Shown: positions 51,566 to 60,814, numbered from the stretch's first letter. The stretch is DNA of 64,000 nt from an uncultured Aquimarina sp. (GCA_947493035.1 CANLOW010000008.1:1-64000), one strand, 5' to 3'. Made by a program: numbers and translations. Notes: a model not told the origin generated them from the sequence alone.

Positions 51566-52342
51566 TTACAGCTTAGCAAACATCTTTTGCATTTTTACGC
51601 TTTCTTCTTCAGCTAATTCAAAATCAACTAAAATACGTCCACTGTGTTCGTCAGTGATAATTTTTTTACGACCAGCAATTTCCATTTGAATTTGTGGTGG
51701 AATAGTGAAATAAGAACCTGCAGAAGCACCTCTTTCGATAGGTACAACGGCTAATCCGTTCTTTACATTATTTCGGATACGTTTGTATGCTTTAACTAAG
51801 CGTTCGTCAATCTTATTGGCGAACTCATCTGATTTTTTGAATAATGCTTCTTCTTCTTTTTGAGTCTCGGCAAGAATATCGTTAAGTTCACTTTTTTTGT
51901 GATCTAAGTGAGTTGAACGAGAATTGATTTTTTCTTCAGTCTGTTCAATGATCTCTTTCTTTTGAGCGATCTTAACTTTAAATTCCTTGATATGCTTGTC
52001 TGAAAGTTCGATCTCTAATTCTTGAAATTCCATCTCTTTACTTAAAGAGTTGAATTCGCGATTGTTTCGAACATTCTTCTGTTGCTCTTTATATTTAGCA
52101 ATTAACTCTTTAGACTCTTCAATGGCTATTTTCTTTCCTTTGATTCCTGAATCTAATTCGTCAACTTCAGACTTTAATTTTTCTAATCTTTTATTCAGAC
52201 CTTCTACCTCATCTTCCAAGTCTTCAACCTCTAAAGGAAGTTCTCCGCGGATTGATGTAATTTCGTCAATACGTGAGTCTATAAGTTGTAGGTCGTAAAG
52301 GGCTCTCAACTTTTCTTCTACAGTAACTTCTTTTGTAGCCAT
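51566..52342 (-). CDS. coiled-coil zf-RING_7-type protein lacking its zinc ligands
   Basis: The 258-residue protein is a long antiparallel coiled coil (~15-185) followed by the short beta ribbon of the zf-RING_7 (C4-type zinc ribbon) family. The family's four cysteines are replaced: Ser207 and Ser210 in GASAGSYF and Asp231 and Ser234 in TDEHSGRIL. The surrounding motif (TIPPQIQMEI...GRIL) is kept, so the identity is clear but zinc cannot bind in the usual way. The role of this family is not well known. It starts 3 bases after the NIF3 gene. Confidence 0.9.
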   Translation of the reverse strand: MATKEVTVEEKLRALYDLQLIDSRIDEITSIRGELPLEVEDLEDEVEGLNKRLEKLKSEVDELDSGIKGKKIAIEESKELIAKYKEQQKNVRNNREFNSLSKEMEFQELEIELSDKHIKEFKVKIAQKKEIIEQTEEKINSRSTHLDHKKSELNDILAETQKEEEALFKKSDEFANKIDERLVKAYKRIRNNVKNGLAVVPIERGASAGSYFTIPPQIQMEIAGRKKIITDEHSGRILVDFELAEEESVKMQKMFAKL

Positions 52343-52345
52343 AAA

Positions 52346-53461
52346 TTAAAAATACTTAATCGGATTGGTGTCTATACTTGATATCAAAACGTTGCCTAAA
52401 TTATAGGCAGGTGCAAAATTACTGATTTTTTTCGTAAGTATGGAATGAATTAATTGTTTTGTATAGCTTTCTGATTCATAATGCCCAATATCAGCAATGA
52501 TTAGTTGATTTTCTGCTTGATAAAATTCGTGATATTTAAGATCACCTGTTAGAAATAAGTCAGCCCCAGCAGCTTTAGCAGCTCCTATTGCAAAAGCGCC
52601 ACTTCCTCCTAACACAGCGATTTTATTCACTTTTTTTCCTGTAAAGGCACTATGTCTAATGCCTTTGGCGTTAAATGTTCTTTTTGCAAGTTGCAAAGCT
52701 TGTTCTTCAGAAATGACTTCAGGTAATTTACCAATCATTCCAAGTCCAATTTTCTGATTGGTGTTCTCTAATATGTTGATTTCGTATGCAACTTCTTCAT
52801 ATGGATGGTTAGCTATTAAAGTGCTAATGACTTTCCCTTTTAAATGTGATGCAAATGTCATTTGTAATTGCACTTCAGGTTCTTGATGAAATACCCCTTT
52901 TTGTCCAATAGTAGGGGACGAAAGTTCATTTCCTTCATAAGATCCAGTACCATTATTAGTGAAACTGCATTTTTCATAATTTCCAATGGCACCAGCCCCA
53001 ATAACAAATAAAGCGTCACGTACTTTTTCTAAATGTTTATTAGGTACATAAGTATTCAGTTTGTAAATAGTTTCTTTTTTAGGAAGTAAGATTTTACGAT
53101 TGGTAAGTCCTAGTTGTTCACACATCATATCATTAATTCCTTGCCAATGATTATCCAAAGCGGTGTGCATGCTGTAAATAGCAATATTATGTTGAATGGC
53201 TTTGATAATCACACGCTCGACATAATCTTTACCTGTAATTTTTTTCAAGCCTTTAAAGACAATAGGGTGAAAGGTGAAAATAAGATTACAGCCCAATTCA
53301 ATAGCTTCATCCATGACTGCTTCTAGACAATCATGAGTAATTAGCACCTTGGTCACTGCTATAGAAGCATCTCCAACCAAAAGTCCAATATTATCAAAAC
53401 CTTCGGCGTATTGAATAGGAACTTCGCTTTCAAAAGCTTTTATGATATCTTTTATCTTCAT
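52346..53461 (-). CDS. NIF3 / YqfO-type dinuclear metal protein
   Basis: I chose ATG 53461 (371 residues) over the TTG start in the track. The product matches the NIF3 family (GTP cyclohydrolase I type 2 homologs): N-terminal MKIKDIIKAFE and GFDNIGLLVGD, FTFHPIVFKGLK and MHTALDNHWQGINDM, with a C-terminal GDLKYHEFYQAE and HYESESYT. The YqfO-like insert (~125-235) makes it longer than the bare family. The His/Glu metal ligands are present. The biochemical role is not settled. Its stop is 3 bases before the coiled-coil gene. Confidence 0.92.
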   Translation of the reverse strand: MKIKDIIKAFESEVPIQYAEGFDNIGLLVGDASIAVTKVLITHDCLEAVMDEAIELGCNLIFTFHPIVFKGLKKITGKDYVERVIIKAIQHNIAIYSMHTALDNHWQGINDMMCEQLGLTNRKILLPKKETIYKLNTYVPNKHLEKVRDALFVIGAGAIGNYEKCSFTNNGTGSYEGNELSSPTIGQKGVFHQEPEVQLQMTFASHLKGKVISTLIANHPYEEVAYEINILENTNQKIGLGMIGKLPEVISEEQALQLAKRTFNAKGIRHSAFTGKKVNKIAVLGGSGAFAIGAAKAAGADLFLTGDLKYHEFYQAENQLIIADIGHYESESYTKQLIHSILTKKISNFAPAYNLGNVLISSIDTNPIKYF

Positions 53462-53571
53462 TGTTTCTGTATTTGTAATCAATTGTCATTCCTCACTATA
53501 TATTATGAGATCGCTTTTTTCTAAGATATGACAAACCTTAATTCAAAAGTATAACCAAAATAACTAAACAA

Positions 53572-53606
53572 CTAAACAACTTAATAGCAACAAAAAATTA
53601 TTTTTG
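53572..53606 (+). promoter_or_regulatory. octamer-like repeat and -7 box ahead of lpxK
   Basis: AACTAAAC, AACTAAAC, AACTTAAT (53572-53595) repeat with an 8-bp period, and TATTTTTG (53599-53606) fits the -7 consensus 6 bases before the lpxK ATG. A transcript from it would have almost no leader. Confidence 0.4.
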
Positions 53607-53611
53607 TCACT

Positions 53612-54625
53612 ATGAAGTTATCAAGGCCTTGGTTACTCCCTTTTGTACCATTTTATTATTTGGGAAGTTTATTTGTGAAAAAAATGTACGACTGGGGCAT
53701 TTGGAAGAGTATAACTTATGACTTCCCTGTAATTACTATTGGAAATATAAGTGTAGGAGGAACAGGTAAATCTCCTTTTGTAGCGTACCTTTTAAAACAC
53801 TTTTCTTCAAAGTATGTATTGGCTACCTTGAGTCGTGGATATGGAAGAACAACCAAGGATTTTCAGTTATTAAATGAAACGAATACCGCAAGTGAGGTAG
53901 GGGACGAGCCACTGCAGTTTAAAATTAACTTTCCTAATGTTTCAATAGCTGTTGACGCTGATCGACGAAATGGAATAACTCAGTTAAAAAAACTCAAGCC
54001 TACTATTGAGGGTATTATTTTAGATGATGCTTTTCAGCATCGAAAAGTGAAAGGAGGGCTGCAGATCGTTTTGACTCCCTATTATAAATTGTATGCCGAA
54101 GATTTTAGTTTGCCAGCAGGAGATCTTAGAGAACCTAAATCAGCAGCTAATCGAGCTGACATAATCGTAGTCACTAAATGTCCATTAGATATACCTAAAG
54201 AGGAGCGAAAGGAGATTCAGTATAAATTAAATTTAGCTTCACACCAACAATTGTTTTTTGTTGGAATTCGATATTCTGAATTTGTGAAAAGTGTTACGGA
54301 ACAGCTGTCCTTTTTAGAATTCAATAAAGAACCGTTTACATTAGTTACAGGTATTGCTAACCCAAAGCCCTTAGTGGATTTTTTAAATAAGAAAAGAGCA
54401 GATTTTAAGCATGAGAATTTTAAAGATCACCATAATTTTACTGAAGAAGAATTACATAAGTTAGCATCTTATGATAAGATATTAACGACAGAAAAAGATT
54501 TTATGCGTTTAAAGAGTGAAACGCGTTTGAGTAATAAGTTATTTTATCTTCCTATTGAGATTTCTTTTTTAGAAGATGAATCTATTTTTTTAAGTAGAAT
54601 AGCTGCTTTTTTGAAGTCTACTTAA
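53612..54625 (+). CDS. lpxK: tetraacyldisaccharide 4'-kinase LpxK
   Basis: LpxK phosphorylates the lipid A disaccharide at the 4' position. The 337-residue inner-membrane-associated protein has an N-terminal hydrophobic segment (~9-25) and the P-loop GNISVGGTGKSPF (near residues 45-57), with LSRGYGR and DDAFQHRKV following, and GDEPLQ in between. Normal length. It shows that the organism makes a 4'-phosphorylated lipid A precursor. A terminator hairpin lies after it on the opposite strand. Confidence 0.95.
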   Translation: MKLSRPWLLPFVPFYYLGSLFVKKMYDWGIWKSITYDFPVITIGNISVGGTGKSPFVAYLLKHFSSKYVLATLSRGYGRTTKDFQLLNETNTASEVGDEPLQFKINFPNVSIAVDADRRNGITQLKKLKPTIEGIILDDAFQHRKVKGGLQIVLTPYYKLYAEDFSLPAGDLREPKSAANRADIIVVTKCPLDIPKEERKEIQYKLNLASHQQLFFVGIRYSEFVKSVTEQLSFLEFNKEPFTLVTGIANPKPLVDFLNKKRADFKHENFKDHHNFTEEELHKLASYDKILTTEKDFMRLKSETRLSNKLFYLPIEISFLEDESIFLSRIAAFLKST

Positions 54626-54629
54626 AATA

Positions 54630-54672
54630 TTAAAAAAAAAAAGACCGTCAAGAAAATCTATTTCTTGACGGC
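54630..54672 (-). terminator. terminator of the basic low-complexity protein gene
   Basis: On the minus strand CCGTCAAGAAA and TTTCTTGACGG form an 11-bp stem followed by TC and a long T run. Confidence 0.9.
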
Positions 54673-54692
54673 ATCTCTCTATATAGTAAGTT

Positions 54693-55643
54693 TTACCTTC
54701 TTGTATAACTTCTATTGTTATTACCTGAAGTTCTTGTGTATTGTTTAGAAGAATTAGTAGTTTTTCTAGCATTAGAACTATAACTTCTATTAGGCTTTAC
54801 ATCGTTTTTACGATAAACATACTTTCTGCTAGAATTATTATTGTTGTTGTTATACGTTCTTCTAGGCTCATACGTTCTGTTCGATGTGTTTCTAGAAGTA
54901 TATACTCTTCGATTAGTGGTGTTATCTCTAGTGATTACTTTTTTTCTAGGTGTTGATACCACTCGATTATTATACCTTCTAGGGGTTGTTACCACAGTTC
55001 TGCTATTTACATATTGTCCAGGTCTATAGTAGGTTCTCGTTTTATATGGTCTATGATAATAGTTGTTATTATAGTTTCTACGGTATGTTATATAATCACA
55101 ACGGTTTGGAGTATAGTGCCTTCTATAAGGTCTAGCATAAACTATACAGTGGTTTGTTGGAGGCACACGATAGTAGCGGTGATGGGGGCGAAATGCATAA
55201 TCGATATTATAATTATTCACGAAACCGCTACAGTGTGCAACATATCCATTGTTGTAAGTAATATGTAGATTTCCAATACCTGAAACCAATCCGGCATGAT
55301 TGTAATATAAATGTACATTACCGATACGTCTTACCTTTCCATAGTAATTATAGTCTATAGTCGTGTTTTCTATCTGTACAACAGCTCCATAGTCATCATA
55401 TTGAACAAAAGCATCGTAATTATGCCCTGTATTGAAGCTGAAATTAATATTTCTTGTATTAATGCTTACATGTCCATAGTTTCTCACAGGATTTATAATG
55501 TTGAAATCTAATTGACCGTCTTTAAATACAGCAAATTCAATTCCATTTTCCAAGAATACAAATGGTTTATTGTAATTGTCATATGCACTAGCTGAAAAGC
55601 TCATCAGCAAAAAGCTGGTAAATAAAAAAATGACCTTTTTCAT
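54693..55643 (-). CDS. secreted protein with a basic Arg/Asn/Tyr-rich low-complexity tail
   Basis: The 316-residue protein has a signal peptide (~1-20), an ordered N-terminal part (~25-155) made of short repeated strands of the form xxIxNxxxxYN (VRRIGNVHLYYN, VSGIGNLHITYN), and a long tail (~160-316) very rich in Arg, Asn, Tyr, Thr and Ser (for example RRTYNNNNNNSSRKY). Low-complexity basic tails of this kind can bind polyanions or the cell wall, but no function is known. It stands alone. Many overlapping plus-strand ORFs in this area are shadows of the skewed composition. Confidence 0.7.
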   Translation of the reverse strand: MKKVIFLFTSFLLMSFSASAYDNYNKPFVFLENGIEFAVFKDGQLDFNIINPVRNYGHVSINTRNINFSFNTGHNYDAFVQYDDYGAVVQIENTTIDYNYYGKVRRIGNVHLYYNHAGLVSGIGNLHITYNNGYVAHCSGFVNNYNIDYAFRPHHRYYRVPPTNHCIVYARPYRRHYTPNRCDYITYRRNYNNNYYHRPYKTRTYYRPGQYVNSRTVVTTPRRYNNRVVSTPRKKVITRDNTTNRRVYTSRNTSNRTYEPRRTYNNNNNNSSRKYVYRKNDVKPNRSYSSNARKTTNSSKQYTRTSGNNNRSYTRR

Positions 55644-55724
55644 AATCTTGAGTTTTAGTGAGACTTTGTTTCATTTATTGAAACCGAACACTATAACGTT
55701 TTCAAAGAGCGTGCCAAAATTTTT

Positions 55725-55752
55725 AGAATACAGAGTATAAAGTATTAACTAG
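55725..55752. repeat. degenerate 7-bp periodic repeat (AGAATAC-like)
   Basis: In steps of seven: AGAATAC, AGAGTAT, AAAGTAT, TAACTAG. Short and degenerate, but it lies in the same 237-base gap as the clearer array at 55837. Confidence 0.4.
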
Positions 55753-55836
55753 ATAGATTAATTACTCTTAAAAACTTAAGGAATAAAAGGTTAGTATTGT
55801 TGGGTGAGTGAAATTTATTACAAGTAAATACAAGTC

Positions 55837-55878
55837 TTAATACTCATTACTGAGTGCTTTATACTGAGGACTCAGGCT
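55837..55878. repeat. degenerate 7-bp periodic repeat after the photolyase gene
   Basis: In steps of seven: TTAATAC, TCATTAC, TGAGTGC, TTTATAC, TGAGGAC, TCAGGCT. Five of the six end in C and begin with T. The array lies 2 bases past the photolyase stop codon, downstream of the gene, as the heptamer array does at the histidine kinase. Confidence 0.55.
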
Positions 55879-55880
55879 AC

Positions 55881-57365
55881 TCAATCAAAATTATTTCGAT
55901 CAGAAAATGTGTGCGCTTTTAGAATACGATAACTTTCTCGTAGCACATCAGGATCTTTTTTCATGTCCCAAAGTACATCACTAGCAAGCTTTCGGGTTTT
56001 CTTTTCTTCAACGATTGGAAAAGGGTAATCGATACCAATAGTTACACCACAAAATTGTTGTTCCATAGGAGGCATTAGATGTGGTTCGTGAATGTAACTA
56101 ATAGGAATGTTTATTAATTCAGGAACCCATTTTTTAATGAACGCACCTTCGGGGTCATGTGCTTTGCTATTTTTTGCAGGATTGTAAATACGAAGCATAT
56201 TGATACCTGTTTCACCAGCTTGCATTTGTAGTTGTGGAAAATGAATGCCAGGTTCAAAATCTAAAAACTGCCTTGAAAGATGTTTACTCGAATTTTGCCA
56301 AGGTTGCCATAAATTGTGAGTATAAAAAGAAACTAATAAAGCTCGCATTCTAAAATTAAGATACCCCGTTTCATTTAAACAACGCATGCAAGCATCGACT
56401 AATGGAAATCCTGTTTCCCCTTTTACCCAAGCTTCATGATACTGTTCGCTGATTTTCTTTTTCAATTTATGAAAACCTTTATTGATGCTTTCATATTCCA
56501 TACTGCATTCCATTTCAAATTTTTGAATGAAATGCCCTTGCCATCGTAACCTAGAAGTAAAACCATCGATATTTTTTTTCCCTATAGCATCTTGTCTAAA
56601 AGTTTTCGCGTATTGCCATACTTGCCGAATAGATAAACATCCCCAAGCTAAGTATGGGGAAAGTCGGCTACAGCTTTTTCTTCCTAATTCGGGTTTCGAA
56701 ATAAGGCTATTATATGATTTATAGCGACCTCCTTCGAAAAAAGATTGTAAATACTTTATGGCAACTGAAGTTCCTCCTTTTTGAAAAGCGGTAGTCTTTG
56801 GAGTAGATAAGTTTTCTGGGTGAAATGCATCTTCTACAGTAGATAACATATCTAGAGTAATAAAGCTAGCGGTAGCTAAATTTGAGTTCTCTTGTGGTTG
56901 CATCATATAATACTCCCATTTTTCTTTCCATTGCGCTCTATTTTTTAATCCTCGCAAAATACCATTGATTGAAAATTCTGACCAATGAATCAAATTGTTT
57001 TTACAAAAGCGTTTAATTACTTTATCGCGTTCGAATGTTAGTTTGATACCTGTTTCTTGGTGCGAAAAAATATGCTTTATCGTCCAAAACTGCTGTAACT
57101 TGTTAAGGGTATGAATCACTTCACCTTTATCAGCTAGCACTTTTGTGTTATATGGCATTAGCTGTGTATTCATATCTCGAATGGACTCCTTTATGAAATT
57201 CCAATGCCGAGTGCTATAATGGGGATCTTCGATAAGTGACTTTTCGAATACAAACAATAATAGTGTTGGTAGGCCATTGTCTAATGCGTGTTTTAAGGGA
57301 GCGTGATCGTGGAGACGAAAATCTCTTTTTAGCCAAACGATATTTATTGCAGGTTTTTGATTCAT
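55881..57365 (-). CDS. cryptochrome/photolyase family protein (class I-like)
   Basis: A 494-residue flavoprotein with an N-terminal photolyase alpha/beta domain (~7-135, VWLKRDFRLHDHAPL) and an FAD-binding C-terminal domain (~190-480). FAD-domain marks are SRLSPYLAWGCLSIRQVW, WQGHFIQKFE and ETGYLNFRMRALLVSF. It should repair UV-induced pyrimidine dimers or act as a blue-light sensor; the sequence does not separate the two. It is the last of three such genes in a row, 62 bases after the FeS-type one. Confidence 0.9.
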   Translation of the reverse strand: MNQKPAINIVWLKRDFRLHDHAPLKHALDNGLPTLLLFVFEKSLIEDPHYSTRHWNFIKESIRDMNTQLMPYNTKVLADKGEVIHTLNKLQQFWTIKHIFSHQETGIKLTFERDKVIKRFCKNNLIHWSEFSINGILRGLKNRAQWKEKWEYYMMQPQENSNLATASFITLDMLSTVEDAFHPENLSTPKTTAFQKGGTSVAIKYLQSFFEGGRYKSYNSLISKPELGRKSCSRLSPYLAWGCLSIRQVWQYAKTFRQDAIGKKNIDGFTSRLRWQGHFIQKFEMECSMEYESINKGFHKLKKKISEQYHEAWVKGETGFPLVDACMRCLNETGYLNFRMRALLVSFYTHNLWQPWQNSSKHLSRQFLDFEPGIHFPQLQMQAGETGINMLRIYNPAKNSKAHDPEGAFIKKWVPELINIPISYIHEPHLMPPMEQQFCGVTIGIDYPFPIVEEKKTRKLASDVLWDMKKDPDVLRESYRILKAHTFSDRNNFD

Positions 57366-57427
57366 TTATTTACGTTCTTATCAAGTAAACAGCCTGGAGT
57401 TTTTTTAATACTATTGATTATTACATT

Positions 57428-58963
57428 TTAGTATTTCTCAGGGTGGCTAATGATATCATTTGCTCTTTTTCTGTAATTCATTAAAGTTTCTCGATCCATT
57501 TTATCAAGCAAACGATACATCATACTCATGCGGTTATTTCCTTGTAGTAATGTTCTCTTTTCATCTAAAAAGTTCCAGTATAATGCATTGAAAGGGCATG
57601 AGTCTTCTCCTGTTTTCTTGGAGACTTTATAGAAACAGCCTTTACAATAATTACTCATTTTGTTAATATAGCTGCCACTAGAAACATAAGGTTTTGTAGC
57701 TACTAGACCACCGTCAGCAAATTGACTCATTCCACGAGTATTGGTAATTTCTACCCACTCGATCGCATCTGCATATATACCCAAATACCATTTATCGACT
57801 TCGTCGGGATGTGTCATGGTTAGCAGTGCGTAATTACCAGTAATCATTAATCGTTGAATGTGGTGTGCGTACCCTAATTGTAAACTTTGTCCGATCGCTT
57901 TTTTAAGACAATTCATTTTAGTATTGCCTGTCCAATAAAATTCAGGAAGCGGATTTGTATTATTGAGTTTGTTTAACTTTTTATATTCTGGCATTTTTAG
58001 CCAGTACATTCCTCTCATGTATTCACGCCAGCCTATAATTTGTCTCACGAAACCTTCTACTTGGGCAATATCAATATCATTTTTATGATCACGCCAATAA
58101 GAAATTACTTTCTCTACTACTTCTTGAGGAGTCACCATTTTGCTATTCATGGCAAAAGACAAATTGCTATGAAATAAATAAGCTTCATCAGTATGCATGG
58201 CATCTTGATAAGTTCCAAAATGTATTAATAAGTGTTTGCAGAAATAGTCTAAAATACCTAAACATTCTTGTCTAGAGGTTGGCCAAGTGAATTGTTTTGG
58301 GTGTATTTTACCAATAGTTTTAATGTTTTCTTTTTCGAGTAAAGAGGTAATTGTAGTTACATCTTTTATAAAATCTTTTTTAGGGGGAATAAAATCATCC
58401 CCTTTCCACTTATTTCGATTACTATGGTCAAAATTCCACTTGCCTCCTTCAGGGTCTTTTTTATTTAACATCATGATGTCATATCGTTTACGCATGTAAC
58501 GATAGAAGTATTCCATGGTGAATTGTTTTTTGCCTTCAAAAAAGAGTTTCATATCTTCTCTGGAAGTCATAAAATGTTCAGTATCGAATTGTGTTGATGG
58601 AATTTTGATGTCTTTGCAAAATTCTTTCAACTGATGATCCAAGCGATATTCGTCAGGAAGTTGATATTCAAATTTTTTAATCTTATGTTTTTGAATTAAG
58701 TCTAATAAGTTAAAAGGCAAAACACCAGAGTTTTCCTTTGTGTCAAGTTGATAATATATAATGTTATGTCCCTTTTCTTTTAAAGATGTGGCAAAGGAAC
58801 GCATACTTAAAAAGAAAGCAACAATCTTTTGAATATGATGTGTCACATAGTTAGTTTCCTGGCGCATTTCAGCCATAAAGTAAATAGTATTATCATCTAC
58901 TTCGCGAAACCATGAATGTTGACTGTTGAGTTGATCTCCTAGTATAAGTCTTAGTTTTTTCAT
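57428..58963 (-). CDS. FeS-type bacterial cryptochrome/photolyase (FeS-BCP)
   Basis: The 511-residue protein belongs to the deoxyribodipyrimidine photolyase-related group of iron-sulfur cryptochromes, whose studied members repair (6-4) photoproducts. It begins with the family mark LRLILGDQLN. The Fe-S cysteines appear in MSNYCKGCFY and DSCPFNALYW near residues 430-460. The FAD domain shows QVEGFVRQIIGWREYMRGMY. It is the middle gene of the photolyase cluster. Confidence 0.93.
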   Translation of the reverse strand: MKKLRLILGDQLNSQHSWFREVDDNTIYFMAEMRQETNYVTHHIQKIVAFFLSMRSFATSLKEKGHNIIYYQLDTKENSGVLPFNLLDLIQKHKIKKFEYQLPDEYRLDHQLKEFCKDIKIPSTQFDTEHFMTSREDMKLFFEGKKQFTMEYFYRYMRKRYDIMMLNKKDPEGGKWNFDHSNRNKWKGDDFIPPKKDFIKDVTTITSLLEKENIKTIGKIHPKQFTWPTSRQECLGILDYFCKHLLIHFGTYQDAMHTDEAYLFHSNLSFAMNSKMVTPQEVVEKVISYWRDHKNDIDIAQVEGFVRQIIGWREYMRGMYWLKMPEYKKLNKLNNTNPLPEFYWTGNTKMNCLKKAIGQSLQLGYAHHIQRLMITGNYALLTMTHPDEVDKWYLGIYADAIEWVEITNTRGMSQFADGGLVATKPYVSSGSYINKMSNYCKGCFYKVSKKTGEDSCPFNALYWNFLDEKRTLLQGNNRMSMMYRLLDKMDRETLMNYRKRANDIISHPEKY

Positions 58964-59051
58964 TTTTATTAAGATTTCGTCATGATCAATTTGTTCTTAG
59001 CAATTCATTCATTGTGGAGATTCTGAACCAAGTTTAGGATAACGTAATAAT

Positions 59052-60341
59052 TTAAAATAACGTAGGCTGTAACCACATGCGCTGAAATTTTCCTTGTGGG
59101 TCGTATCGTTCTGCTTGAAGATCTACATTAAATTTTCTGTCACGACGGTCGTTTCCTACACCAGCGACATACATCCAATTACCATAGTTGCTGTGAACAT
59201 CATAATCTAGTAGCATACTTTCAAAATATGCTGCTCCAATGCGCCAGTCGAGCTCCAATTCTTTTGCGAAATATGAAGCGACATTTTGCCTTCCACGATT
59301 ACTCATCCACCCTGTTTCTTTTAATTCAATCATATTAGCATCTACAAAAGGTTTTCCTGTTTCTCCATTAACCCATTGTTGGACTAGGTTCTTATCTCTA
59401 GACCAATTATATTGTTTGTTTAGAATACCTTTTAGTTTAAAAATTTGATCACCATGTTTTAGTGATATGTACTTGAAGTAATCGCGCCAGATTAATTCGA
59501 AAATCAACCAATAGGTAGAATCGTTTTTTGTGATCTCTTTTTCGTAACGCTTTACCTCATGGTATATGCTTCTTGCTGATATGGTACCATTAGCTAACCA
59601 AGGTGAAAATTTTGAGCTGTAATTTTTACCTAGTAAACCATTTCTTGTTTTTTTATAGAAAGACAGTTTTTTGGTCTTCCAGAAATAGTCTTCCAGTCTA
59701 GTCCAAACTTCTTCTTCACCACCTTTGAATGGGAAAGCTGTATCTACTGGAGTTTCAAAATCCTTAAATCCTAAATCTATTAAAGAAGGTATTTTAGTAG
59801 TGTTCTTAATAAAGTCTTGCGAATAATTGAAATCAATAGTTGTTGTCTCTCTTACAGTGATGTATTTTTCTAGTTTTTTTCTGAAAACAGTAAAAATTTC
59901 AGGTGTTTTTGATATCTCAAAATTAATATCGTCAGGGTGAAATAAGAATTGATCGTAATTGGTTTGCCATTTTACATTGTCAGGAAGTTTCTCTCTAATT
60001 CCTTCTTCAATGTGTTTTTCTTCAGAAGTCCATTCTTTTTGACTAAAGATGGACTGAATTTCATAATCCAATACTATTCTAGGAATTATATTTTCGGGTT
60101 TTTCTAGATAAATGAAAAGTGGAATGTTGTATTTGGCTAAATTTTCTTTGAGTTGAAAAATAGACGCTATCAAAAATTGAGTGCGATACTTTTCTGTTTT
60201 TTTAAACCCAAACGCTGTTTCCTCAAAATGCCTAGGGTCGAAGCAAAATAGTCCGATGATTTGGGTGTCATTTTTTGAAGCATTGTATAAAGAAATATTG
60301 TCTTCAACTCTTAAGTCATTTCGAAACCAAACTAAATTCAT
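59052..60341 (-). CDS. cryptochrome DASH family photolyase
   Basis: The 429-residue protein has the DASH pattern: N-terminal VWFRNDLRVEDNISLYNA, then KFSPWLANGTISARSIY and ELIWRDYFKYISLKHG, and ends with NRRDRKFN-like GNDRRDRKFNVDLQAE and YDPQGKFQRMW. CRY-DASH proteins repair cyclobutane dimers in single-stranded DNA and may be light sensors. It follows the DUF2256 gene by 46 bases and precedes the FeS-BCP gene, all in one orientation. Confidence 0.95.
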   Translation of the reverse strand: MNLVWFRNDLRVEDNISLYNASKNDTQIIGLFCFDPRHFEETAFGFKKTEKYRTQFLIASIFQLKENLAKYNIPLFIYLEKPENIIPRIVLDYEIQSIFSQKEWTSEEKHIEEGIREKLPDNVKWQTNYDQFLFHPDDINFEISKTPEIFTVFRKKLEKYITVRETTTIDFNYSQDFIKNTTKIPSLIDLGFKDFETPVDTAFPFKGGEEEVWTRLEDYFWKTKKLSFYKKTRNGLLGKNYSSKFSPWLANGTISARSIYHEVKRYEKEITKNDSTYWLIFELIWRDYFKYISLKHGDQIFKLKGILNKQYNWSRDKNLVQQWVNGETGKPFVDANMIELKETGWMSNRGRQNVASYFAKELELDWRIGAAYFESMLLDYDVHSNYGNWMYVAGVGNDRRDRKFNVDLQAERYDPQGKFQRMWLQPTLF

Positions 60342-60387
60342 ACGTTAATTTTTTATTAGGTATTATGACTTGAAGTCTAATAACCAG

Positions 60388-60528
60388 TTAACTATTAACT
60401 GGTTTATTTCTTCTACAATGCTCACTACAATATTTCACATCGTTCCAAACGCGTTCCCATTTCTTTCTCCAATTGAAAGGGCGTTTACAAACAATACATG
60501 TTTTTTGAGGTAAATGTTGTTTTTTCAT
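60388..60528 (-). CDS. DUF2256 small zinc-binding protein
   Basis: I chose ATG 60528 (46 residues) over the track's longer ORF, since [18 protein letters not shown] is the usual start of DUF2256. Four cysteines, CxxC (CIVC) and CxxxC (CSEHC), should bind one metal ion, with [14 protein letters not shown] in between. The family is nearly always next to cryptochrome/photolyase genes and is thought to work with them. It is first in the four-gene photolyase cluster. Too short for most gene finders. Confidence 0.85.
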   Translation of the reverse strand: MKKQHLPQKTCIVCKRPFNWRKKWERVWNDVKYCSEHCRRNKPVNS

Positions 60529-60814
60529 TTGTTTATCAAATTTCACATATAGATAAACAAAAAAGAAAATCTTTAACTTTTTTAACAAGAGGTTAAGTAT
60601 TGAAATAATAAGATTACATATTGTTGAAAATAAAGTGTTTAGGGTTATTTGGTTTTGAGTGGGTTAGATCATTACTTTTTGATGGCTCTTGAGATAGCTT
60701 TGCAATAAAATATTTCAAAATTTATGAGAAAATAATACGTCTGGCTAACGGGTTTCCATAAATTTAATACAATCAATATATAAGGTTTTAGTAGAGAAGA
60801 AATTTTGAATAAAT

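Noticed and set aside
54741-55511. Several plus-strand ORFs opposite the basic low-complexity protein
   Set aside because: They mirror its skewed codon composition; the Ser/Ile/Val-rich products have no motif, and the minus-strand gene has a signal peptide and terminator.
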